NCBI GenBank assembly: GCA_013397695.1
Contig: VYZI01000074.1
Location: 3,019,044-3,083,043, forward strand
Origin: Centropus unirufus
Taxonomy: Eukaryota > Chordata > Aves > Cuculiformes > Centropidae
Reading direction: 5' to 3'
DNA: 64,000 nt
The translations under genes were made by a program, and so were the position numbers. The first letter of the stretch is position 1; the number at the start of each line of letters is the position of its first letter. The notes under the pieces are model-generated. The model did not search any database and had not been told where the DNA came from. It was given only the letters and a program-made list of their open reading frames with translations. This document shows positions 40,281 to 50,200 of the stretch, piece by piece.

Positions 40281-43200
40281 GTGACATTGGATTAGCATTA
40301 GTTACCATTAGTTCCCATGCACATATTCCCCTGCTGCTATCCCCCCAGTATATCTCAGGGAAGACCAGACCCATAGTTTCCAGGAAAATGACAGTGGTTA
40401 CATGCAGTTAAAGCACAGGCTGGAAGGACTATCCTTGCATACCTCCATGCAAGGAACATGCACCACGTTCCTCAGCGGCAGCCATCACTAGTTTGAGGCA
40501 TGCTTAGCAGCAGGCTTCAAAAAGGGAGCACTCCTGGCCTCTAACAGCAACAAATCTCAACATTGCGGATGTGCAGGGCTCTTGAAAACATTTTGTCTGA
40601 TTTTTCTGAGCAGATGCATATCTCTTTCTTTCTACTTCTTCACTTCAGCTGAGAATTTGACCTAAAACATCTATCCTGCATTGAAAGTAGAGAAGCACAA
40701 CACTTGGCTAAGTGGGTGTTCCATGTTCCCACCACTCCAATAACAGATCATTTTTAAATCAAACCAAAAAAAACCTGAAGACCTCCCAGCTGCTCTAAAC
40801 ACAACAGTTTGATCATTTTTCGGCCAGTATGGTAAAATGTGGTGTTATGACTAGCTGTATTTTGAGCAGAAATCTCTTGTGGCAACGATAAAGCTACCTT
40901 ACTTTCAGAGGCAAATGCTCAAAATTGATAACTTATCCTTTAAGATCTTATGCTGTTTCTGCACTGACGAACATAATTACACTTGCCACTCTGTGCCTTT
41001 TTGGATACTTATCTACAGAGAAATGATGTTCCCCTAAATGAGCTTTTTAAGAAAAACAGACATGCATGTGCTGTTTATTGTACTTCAAAAATACACAAAA
41101 AAAAGCACAGAGAAAATTCTCCAAACTGCACTTGGAGAGTGACCTAAGATGTGGGAAAGTTGTCTATTGCTTATGTTATTTTTTCACCCACTTTTGAGTG
41201 CTTTGAGGCTACATTTCCCTTGAGTTATGACAGATATTGCCACCCACCTTAGTTCTTCCTGCCTCTGCCCTAACAGAACCTCTTTGTTGTTTTATCTAAT
41301 CAGATTCAGAGGCCCTGCTAGAGTTTGCTCTTCCAGACTGTTCAAAGCAGTTATAATTCTTATTTCCCAGGCTTCAGAAGAACTAAAAATAACCAAGTGA
41401 AAATCTGAAATGCAAAGCTAATATTCTTGCCAGTGTTAAGCCGATATGTTGTCAGGATTAACAAGAGATTTTACAGATCTGAAAAAAAAGGAACAAATCA
41501 GAACACTTAATATTTCTTTGCTGAGTTTTCTGAGTTTAATCTTTCCTAAACTGCTAAGAATTTTTAATAAAAATATTTACCTACATTTTTTTCTGAACTG
41601 AAGATATGTGAAGTGTCTTCATGCAAAGAGAAAAATTGATTATAAAACTTTCTATATACAAAGGATAATATTCACGGCAGATGAGGGCTTGCATTTCAAA
41701 CAATTTTAGGGTGAAAGTAGTCCATTTGTTTCTTCAGTCCCTGTTTAGAATAGTTGTAGGTGTGCTGTCTGAAGTCAAGCACTGAGAATTTTCACTAGCA
41801 AAGAAAGACCTGCAATAAGCATCGGGCAGGATTGTTAGACTAGTTCAAATGCGTGTTCAGATGTTTACGTCTCTTGCTGCACAATAATTTCCCCAGAATT
41901 TGTCGAAAGTGAAAGCTTGTAACAGGATGGATCTTGGATCTGGATTACACAGTAAAGAAATGTTTCCAAACAAGTTTAGAGAGAATTGGGAAATGGAAGA
42001 AGACACAGTGCTAAATGTTGGCAAATGCATTTTTAAATTGAGAGAGCGAGAAGCAGCTATAATTATTGAACGCAAACAGTCACCCTCTTGAAGGAACTGT
42101 CATCTGCTTACATCTGCGGGCAACAGCAGTTTATGACGGGGAAGAGTTTACTCCTGCAGCCAGTAATTACAGCAACTTTGTGCTCCTCCTCTTCCAGAGG
42201 AACTGAAAAACTGGCAGTACAGGACATAACATTAAGGCAATTAAGCATTTATACAAATGAGTCAAAGGGAGATCTGTTTGCAAGGAGTCTGCGAAATGGT
42301 GCGTGTCTGCTAACTTCCAGAAATGGGCCAGCATCTTGGGAGCCCAGCTTCCAAACTCGTATCTCCATTCAAGGGACGCAAGCAGAAATAAGATTCGTGA
42401 CCAGACTAAGCTTCTGGAATTATTTGAAACTTGACACAGAATTTAGTTCTCAGCCTGTGTAGAAACTGGATGATGGAAAAGACCCAGCGGGTGAGACGCT
42501 AAGCGGAGTTTAGGCTTGCTACTGTAACGCAGTTGACCATAAATCTGACCCTTGGGATCCGAGGAATATGGTTATTCGGTGGAAGAACAAAATAAGACCT
42601 GCAGTGAAACTAAAGTGAAAGTATTAAAAATGATCTTTTAAACTGAAATTACAGTTAGGTGAACTGTTTTATAACTAATTCTAATTCAACAAAGCCAGAC
42701 TAACATTTTCTTTCGCAGGAAATACAGTTCCACATCACTTTTCCAAATTCTGTGCAACTTCTACTTTTATGGCAGGCTTTTCCTTTTTGTGACACATACA
42801 CTGGAAAGGCTTTTTATTGCATAGTCATGTAAGGAAGTATTATCACAGTGGGTATGCACAGAGAATGCAGTTTTAACTTCTTAATTCACCACTGTTTGTT
42901 TGCTTTTCATTCAGTATGAAATTGTTAACCTTTAAAAAAACATAACCAAGAATATGGCTAAATATTTATTATCATAATCTCATATTTCACATATTTGCAA
43001 GTTCAGTACTGAAATACTATCTAATGCAATGCCTTAGCCAAAATGGATGTGGCAGACGTTTTGTTTCTTTTTTATTTGATGTCTTTTTCCCCATTGACAC
43101 TCATGGATGATATGAATCTGAAATTAGACATGCAAAAACAAAGCTACAGATATTTTATCCATTTTAATTTTACCATTAATTGTTTGAAATTAATCATACA

Positions 43201-44955
43201 TGACGTCTTATATTTTAGTAATCTGAAGAAAAAAAATGTGCTAAGTGTAGACATGCCACCCATTTAAATGAGAAGCCAGCGATTACAGCAGCAAAATCCA
43301 GTTTTGTAGAAGTGAGCAAAGGTTTCCCACTCATAGAGCAGAGCTAGATTTTTATTTTACAATTTGGGGCACTGTCCAGCAGGATCTATTTCAGAATTTG
43401 TGATCACCCTTCAGCTTTATTACCATTGCCACCCAAATTGCCGTGTTCCTGGCTGAAACTCATGGCTAGTCCCGCTCGCCATTTCATAAGCTCCACTGTC
43501 AAGAGCTCTTGAGAAAACTGCTTCAACTGGATGGCATTAGAAGGAAAAGAAAATCTTTTAAGTGGCTATTGTGCATGTCATTTGAATGCACTGGATAGCA
43601 TTTCAACACGAGGCAATGCCTCCTCTCCACCACAGTCATCAAGGGTGGTTTGACTTTTTTTTTTTCTGTCCCATATGGGCACTGAGGTTTCCAAAATGTG
43701 CACTGATCCCTCTGCACATTTTTCTGTACTTTGTACAAGCCTCTTTGAACAAACAGAAAGGCTTCAATGCGCAACAGGTTTTTTAGCAGCTTTCAGGACT
43801 GAGCCCTTGATGTGATTATTTGATTATATATGAAGTAACTCTCGTGATCAATGAATGATGTCACAGCTATCACTTTGAAGTTAACAGTGAAATTCACATT
43901 GGATTAAATCTGAGCGGGATCCAGGCATGCAGCATCAGACTGACATGCCTTAATTAACTTCCATATTTCTCTTCAAATGCTCATGCTCCGAGCCATGCTT
44001 TTTCGTGCAACGAGAGAAAAGAGCAAACGCTGGAAACGGATGTTTCCACCAGCAGCAGGCTGTCACGCTTAACAAATTGTTCTAGTATATTGGTTTATGT
44101 GGGCATCCTGTCTTCGATCAGCTCCCACGTTTCCCATAAGCAGCAGCAGAATTTGCACACGGAGATGAAATAAAGGACCCATACTTTGCAAATGGAAACA
44201 TAATACTCCATCTGCAGACAAAAGGCATGATTGAAAGAAGTGCTGCGGCACCTTCAGCAAAGTAATTCCTGTAGACTGGGGTGCGTGCAGAGCTCATGAT
44301 TCTTCGCTTCTTTGAATTTTAAATTTAATTTATACCTGCATTAAAAAATCTGGGATATATAAAGGCCATGTTGGAAGCACAGTCTCTATCTCCCAAGCTA
44401 ACAGGAAATGAGAGACAGTAATAGGATTTTAACTAGTTTCTTATTTGCGCCGAGTATCCAATACTCGCCAAAGAACACTTCCCTTCAAGATCTTTCCAAG
44501 CCTGCTCGACAGAGAACGAAAACGCGAGCGTGTGTGCGCGCATGAACAATGCTCATTTGTACTCCCGAGCGAGCTTGTTTTATTTTGCCATTTACTAAAT
44601 GCTGGTGTAAAAATTCCAGAAGCGACGTGACTCTCCCAACAAACACAGCCGGCAGAGCCTGGCTGGAGAGCACATGGAAGCACAGACCGCGATTGTTCCC
44701 TGGTTGTTTGAGAGGCAGCGGCCGGGGTAGCAAGGGTCATTAATTTCCCTGCATATTTTAAACATTTCCAGGGATGTGCTGAAATGCATTAGGAAAGGCA
44801 GCAGCCGAGCGCTACGGCAGGAACCTTGGAAAAGCTCTCGGAGGGGATTCCTGGCTCAGAGCGAGGAGTGGTTTGGGTTGGACCTTGGCGGTGGGGAAAG
44901 CACCGCGCTTCCAACTCATCCCATGTTGCTTTTTGCACAAAGATGGGCTTTAGGG
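40281..44955. other. Non-coding DNA upstream of the CEP162 CpG island
   Basis: No exon is supported. A 124-codon open frame at 42088-42462 is not recognisable. CpG frequency starts to climb near 44500, where GCGAGCGTGTGTGCGCGC occurs, marking the shore of the CpG island. The block 43830-44060 has an even composition with TGATGTCAC (CRE-like) and TTAATTAA cores, which could be regulatory, but this is unproven. Confidence 0.5.
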
Positions 44956-45337
44956 CTCCCAGAGAAGCACATCCCTCGGAAACGTGGGGAAAAGATTGCG
45001 GCTGCAGGCTCGGAGAGGGGCACGGGAACACCGCCGCCCCGCGCCGAAATATCCCGAGTTTTCCCGGACCCGCTCCCGGCTCCCCCAGGAAGCGGAGAAG
45101 GTGACGGCGCGAGCAGCGCGCTCCGAGGCGGCAGTGGGACCCGCACCCATCCCCGCGCTACCTCGGGGGATGCAGGTGCCCGGGCAAGCCCCGCCGCCTT
45201 TATCCCGCCGGGAGCGCTCAGCCCGCCTCCTCTTCCTCCTCCTCCTCCTCCTCTTCCTCGCCCCCCAGCCCCGCGCCGCCGCTCGCCCGCCCTCCCACCA
45301 GCAGGCGGCGCCGCTCCGCTCCGCACGCCCGGCGCCC

Positions 45338-45343
45338 CACGTG
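45338..45343. promoter_or_regulatory. CACGTG E-box, distal
   Basis: CACGTG within CCCACGTGACC, about 110 bases upstream of the X-box. This core is bound by USF, MYC/MAX and MiT/TFE family proteins; which of them acts here cannot be read from the sequence. Confidence 0.5.
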
Positions 45344-45394
45344 ACCGCGCGTCCCGCAGCCGCGCGGAGGCGAAGGGCGGGGGAGAGGGCAGGA

Positions 45395-45403
45395 TCACGT
45401 GAC
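45395..45403. promoter_or_regulatory. TCACGTGAC palindromic E-box, proximal
   Basis: TCACGTGAC is the extended palindromic form of the E-box typical of USF and MiT/TFE (CLEAR-like) sites. It lies 58 bases after the distal CACGTG and about 45 bases before the X-box. Confidence 0.55.
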
Positions 45404-45419
45404 ACGCCTCCTCCCGCGC

Positions 45420-45503
45420 GGGCAGGGCGGTACGGTGGCCGGGAGGGTTTCCTAGGCAACCGCTGGCGGCGGCTGCGGTCCAGAGGGGCCCGGCGCGACC
45501 CAG
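45420..45503 (+). other. CEP162: CEP162 exon 1, non-coding (5' end approximate)
   Basis: The donor GACCCAG|GTACGG at 45503/45504 is a strong match to the consensus and lies inside the CpG island. The next exon has a clear acceptor and contains the start codon, so this exon is untranslated leader only. The 5' limit is a guess, because the sequence does not fix the transcription start. The ATG at 45571 lies in the intron and leads only to a short frame. Confidence 0.6.
45447..45460 (+). promoter_or_regulatory. RFX-type X-box in the CEP162 promoter
   Basis: GTTTCCTAGGCAAC is an imperfect palindrome of two RFX half-sites (GTTTCC and GGCAAC) separated by TA, close to the X-box consensus GTNNCC-N0-3-RGNAAC. 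RFX factors switch on ciliary genes through such sites, generally close to the transcription start. It lies 43 bases before the exon 1 donor, so it is either just upstream of the start or in the 5' untranslated region. It fits the ciliary role of CEP162. Confidence 0.8.
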
Positions 45504-45636
45504 GTACGGGCCCGGCGCTCCGCTTCCAGCCGCTTCCTCTCCCGCCGCCCTCCCGGGACTTCCCTCGAGGCATGGAGCCGAGTCCTGCCCGCTAGCCCGT
45601 CGGGGCGGCCACGCTCCCTCTTCCCCCTGCGGCCCC

Positions 45637-45662
45637 GGGCGGCGGGAGGGGCTCGGTGGGGG
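45637..45662 (+). other. G-quadruplex-type motif at the start of intron 1
   Basis: Four G-runs of three or more lie close together: GGG, GGG, GGGG and GGGGG, with spacers of 4, 1 and 6-7 bases. They sit on the non-template strand about 135 bases after the exon 1 donor. Such motifs just downstream of CpG-island start sites are common and associated with R-loops. Actual folding is inference. Confidence 0.5.
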
Positions 45663-46296
45663 CGCGGCCCTGAGTGAGCTCCAGAGGGAGCCTGGGGACG
45701 CGCCGGTCCTGGCCCTGGGATGGGCAGGAGGTTACACAGAACGTGTTCGGCCGTATAACTTCCCTCCAGCCCCGTGGTTTGGCCATGCCCTTCCCAAACC
45801 ACTGCTTCCCTCATTGCTGTAGCGTGTATCCCAGCAAGTGACTCTTGTTCCTGTACAAAGTCATTTGCGAGCCCGCGGTTCTAAAGGTTGGACCTTAAAG
45901 TGCATTCGCTAAGGGCAATGCTTATGCATAATCTTCCATTATGGGAATTGTGTGACATATCGTTTGCCCTTTTGAAAAATTAAAGTTTTATACTGTTAGC
46001 TTTTATAAGAGCTGTAATTATGGGGCAGGCAGAAGTGCAGATAATGTCAGAAGAATCAGTTTGGTTTTCTCACAAGGCCAGGTTTAAGGAATCTGCACTT
46101 GCTCAGGTAGGTGGCACAGCTGGTAACCTGTTAAAGCATCCAGTGTTCTTTGATGTCAAAGTATGGAAGGATTCTGGATTACGTGTGTCAGGAGAGGTAA
46201 CATTCTTAAGCTTCTTACCATGTTTTCAGAGATGTCATCCAAGGGCTTACATAAGGATATCTGATTGAATTCAGAGTTTAGGCAGTTTGCTCTAAC

Positions 46297-46315
46297 TTTT
46301 TTTTTTTTTTTTTTT
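46297..46315 (+). repeat. Poly(T) tract, T19
   Basis: A simple homopolymer in intron 1. Read on the minus strand it is A19, but no retroelement body is recognisable beside it. Confidence 0.8.
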
Positions 46316-47189
46316 AAACTGCCGAAGTGTTGGGTGGTCAATGGATGAATAAGGAGTGAAAGCAGGAAGCAGTTTTCACAGCTCACCTGTCAAAAGCAAT
46401 TTACAAGGTAGGTAACAGTCCTGGATACCGAGAGGGCTGCATCTCAGGAGTTTTATTTAATGGTAAAAGCATTTCTGCAAATGTTTAGCCCTTTTATGTT
46501 TACATAGCACCTCTCAACCTGGGAAATGTTAAGGTAGGTTAATGCTGCTATACATGTGCAGTTTGGAAGGTACCCATGTGTGCTGAGCAGTGTGATACAC
46601 AAAAGCTTTGTAGCAATTTTGAGTGTGGGGCATTTTTTATACCTGAGGAGTTAACGCAGTTTGGGGAATAGAGGGGGACAAGTTCTCTCGGCTTTTGGTG
46701 TCAGGGCATATTCTCTTTACTTGAGTTATGAGCATAACAGAGAGGATGGAACAAAACTTGTAATGCCAAATGTCTCTGGTTTTGGAAAAGATTTGAAGAA
46801 GGGATTAAAAGCCCTTAAAATGAATGGGAAGTATTACTGCTTAGCATTTTTGTTTGATCATTGACAATCTACTTAATTGTGGGTAGCTGAGAGCAGTGTC
46901 TTTTGAAGAAAAATGGAAAGATAGTGAAGGGAATCTTATTTAGTTTATCTCTCAAAGTTTAAATGCTGAAACTTGTTTCAGAAATGAGTATTTTGCTTTT
47001 GCACAGTTTGGGTAGTCCAGGTATATTTGCATTCATTGCTTTGTTCTGTAAATAATTTAGGAGTGGGAGGAATTAAATTTGGCATCTCTGAAGACTTTTT
47101 TTGCTTATAATTCTATGAAAGCAGCGAATCACTAGGCTACCTCTAATTTCAGAATGCTTTTAATTAACTATTTTTCTTTTAAATCTTAG

Positions 47190-47293
47190 TTTTAAAACTC
47201 AGTTGTTTGGACAGTAGCATCCAGTTGCAGATAATGGCTCATCAATTATCCAAAGAAGAATTAGATGAGCAGTTTGAAGAGTTTCTGAAAGAG
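47190..47293 (+). CDS. CEP162: CEP162 exon 2: start codon and first 20 residues
   Basis: The acceptor is TTTTAAATCTTAG ending at 47189, and the donor is GAAAGAG|GTATGT at 47293/47294. The untranslated leader 47190-47233 contains no ATG. The start at 47234 has a good context: A at -3 and G at +4 (ATAATGG). The 20 codons read MAHQLSKEELDEQFEEFLKE and end in phase 0. This matches the family N-terminus, with its SKEELDE and FLKE blocks, which is why this start is chosen. Confidence 0.93.
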
Positions 47294-50200
47294 GTATGTT
47301 TCAAAGGAAGATCACATTCCTTTTCTCTATTAAAAAGCGTGAAAGCATAACAAGTGGAATTTGCAGCTGTGCTTTTAACACTTAATTCACATGGCCGTAC
47401 TACATGTGGGTCTTTGCAAAATCTTACCTTCGTTGCTAGACTATTCATACTATTTTGATGTACTGAAATCAAGAAAACAGTTTTGTGATTAAATATTTTG
47501 TCACTGCTAGGTTTTGCCTTCAGAAAGAGCCTTCGCTTCTTGATTTTTGTTTCAATTTAATTGTGTGTTATTTAGTAGGAGAATTGAAAATGAGATTTAA
47601 AAATGCCTTGTCTATGTAGGCACAAGCTGTGTCTTAAGAAATTCTTAATTTTTCTTTGCAATATCAAGTTATACTGAATTCTATTTAAAAATTTTTGTAT
47701 TATTCTGAAGAAAATTAAGTACGTTTTAGTGGCTAGAAAATTTTAATTGGGTTCCTTTGATTCCTCCTGGTGCTTGATGATTTTGAGTGCAGGCAGGTTT
47801 GTGGGTTGTGACTTCAGCTAACAATCACTGGATGTGGTCAAAATGCCACAAATTAGTATTTTGTTTCACTGCATATAGACCTGTAATTTCGGAATTTGCC
47901 CTCTCGTCTATCAGACACACTGTGTGTAAGATATAAATACTGCATTCATACAGCATTAACTAGATCCTATTACTGTGTATAACTGCAGCTAATGATGGCA
48001 GAGAATATTCTTGGGGACTCTGTTATGTGTAATGCATGCTTAAAGTTTTTTTATATAGAGGTTGTGCTACCATTTAATTACTTGTGAAACATATAGGTGC
48101 TAGAGTCTATAAAAATTGCACTTTGTACTGGTAACCAAAGGCCACGTTTTCAAGAAGATTTTGGCTTTCCTGGGTAGGTCTGTAACTCCGCCTTGACCGT
48201 GCAGCTTTTGAGGGGTTTTTACAGATACAGTGTAAATGTAACTTTTCTGAGAAGTACTGAACTGAGAGAACAGAAAACCAAAATGGCATCTGAAAATTAA
48301 GATTCATAAATAACTTAAAGGTACATTTTGGCCTTTCACTTCATGATGTAATGGAATTAATCTTCTTGAATTCACTGAAATGATACAATGTTAGCAAAAA
48401 TATAAAAAGTAGGCTCTGGGTTTCTGTCAGAAGTTTTTCACTTACTATTACGAAGGGAGCTTCTCTAGTTTATTCTTTTATTTCTTTTGTGCATCTGACA
48501 GAACTCTGCGTATGATTGCTTCTAGTAGTTTATTCCTCATTCAACATGCTTTTCTTGCTCGTCATTATTGTCCCTGTCAAAAATACTCAAGTTAGAAGAA
48601 TTCGATACAGTTATTTCATTTCTTTTCTAAGTGATATTCCAGAGAATGTAACTTTTAACAACTCATATTTTAACTGGCTTTTTTATAATTTCAAAGTACA
48701 ACTGTTTGTAAAGTTGTATTATTCAATATATATACAATATATAATTATTACACAATAGATATCAACCATATAAATTCTTATACCAATCCAGTCATTAAAA
48801 GTATGCATTTTTTATTCTTTGCCAGCTCAAATAAGAATGATGTTATTTGCTCTCTGTTTCTTTATACACACAATTTTTTTGTATTGTACCTCCCTTCACT
48901 TTTGTTTTTTACTTCACTTTTTGTTTTTTATAAAAAGTGTGCAGCCCTTTAATGGCAGAAAGATGAGAAACTGATGTGTGTTCTGAAATTCCTGTGTAGG
49001 TGATGTTAGTAGTGGGAGTGTAACAACATAGCAGCGGCAGGGAATAGCAAAGATTGTTTTGTTATAGTTTGATATATATATATATATATATATATATAGA
49101 TATATATAGATATATATATCTATATATAGATATATAGATCAAAGTAAAGGGTTTTGGAATATTCACTGACGTTTCAAATCTCTCAGTGAAGATGTTTTTC
49201 TAGGCTTTTATTGTTATAAAGAAGGAAACACAAATGTGTGATAATTATTGCATGTAGCATGGGTCTACCTGGTCCCTTATATCTAGCCCCTTGCAGAATG
49301 GTTTGTTGTCATCCATAATTCTTCTTTTCCTCCTCCGTTTTCTGTGTGCCAGTGATCCTGCCCCTTCCCACCAGTATCTTGCTGTAGTGTACTTTCCCTG
49401 TTCTCACTTTAATGTACAAATCATCTGTCATACTGGTATAGCTCCTGAGTTTTTCAGGTGTTATCTCTGAAGTTCCCTTGGGGAATGTGAGGACCTCTTT
49501 CTGATACAAGGTGCTTGAATTAATTGCGTTTTTTTTATTACACATAAAAGACTGCAAAGTTGGGAAAAAGCCATTGGCTGCTTCTAGTCTTCTTGGTTGC
49601 CTTTTGTCCTGCTTGATGTTCTTGGACAGCTGAGAAGGAAAACTTTCAAAAGGAAAGGCTAAACCATCTTAAATAGAACATCTGTAGAATAGTACCCGGA
49701 AGAGCAAGGCTGCACATTAAGCCGTATTGGAAAAAACATTTTTTATTTTTATTAAAAGATCAAATATGTTAAAATATTATTTTTCACAAAAAATATAATT
49801 TTGAGTAGACTTGTTTTATTGAAAAAGACTTGTTTCATTAAATAATTAGAACAACTGGTCAGGAAAGCTGTGAGTGCTTTAGATTCAATCTGTATTACCT
49901 GTCTACTTTAAGTGCCTTCTGTGTAGTAGGTGGTAAGCTGATTATGTGCCAATAAGTTGTCCCAAATGTAAGAATTGGGTCTTTTGGCTTTTATTTAAGT
50001 TCAGATTAAACAACTGACATTTTACTTCCTCTGTGCCTGTCCATCTCCTTGAGAGGCTGACAGACTGTTTTATAGAGGAGGGAAAAGAAGTAATCAGTGC
50101 CACCTACTCTCACTAACAAGCCATTACTGGTCCACAAAGTTGATTCATTTATTTACTTTTTTTTTCCAAAGGAAAAGAATAATCTGGAAATTTTGCTGTT

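Larger units (their letters stand above)
44956..45720 (+). promoter_or_regulatory. CEP162: CpG island promoter of CEP162
   Basis: This is the only strongly GC- and CpG-rich block in the window, rising abruptly from AT-rich flanks. It contains no obvious TATA box, two CACGTG E-boxes (45338 and 45396), an RFX X-box (45447-45460), a CTC/CCT-rich microsatellite-like run at 45228-45256 and, at its right side, a strong splice donor CAG|GTACGG at 45503/45504. The next downstream exon carries the CEP162 start codon, so this island is the natural promoter. The start site is probably dispersed, near 45410-45480. The long open frames here on both strands (up to about 208 codons) come from the scarcity of AT-rich stop codons in GC-rich DNA and are not genes. 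Confidence 0.85.
45504..47189 (+). other. CEP162: CEP162 intron 1
   Basis: The intron runs from GTACGG to TTCTTTTAAATCTTAG. Its first 200 bases are still CpG island and include a G-quadruplex-type motif. It also holds a T19 run at 46297-46315. No coding exon is apparent inside. The 82-codon open frame at 46020-46268 has no support. Confidence 0.7.

Noticed and set aside
1..44300. Search for TBX18 exons, tRNA or other RNA genes, CRISPR-like arrays and retroviral LTR pairs
   Set aside because: No T-box coding motif, no tRNA-like promoter boxes in a cloverleaf, no regularly spaced repeats and no paired LTR structure were found by eye.
44776..45595. Several long overlapping open frames (120-208 codons) on both strands across the CpG island
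   Set aside because: They exist because stop codons are rare in GC-rich DNA. They are Arg/Pro/Ala/Gly-rich, overlap each other on both strands and cross the promoter elements and the exon 1 donor.
49068..49143. Long TA/TAGA palindrome as a possible functional origin or cruciform signal
   Set aside because: It is fully explained as a microsatellite, whose self-complementarity is automatic for TA repeats.
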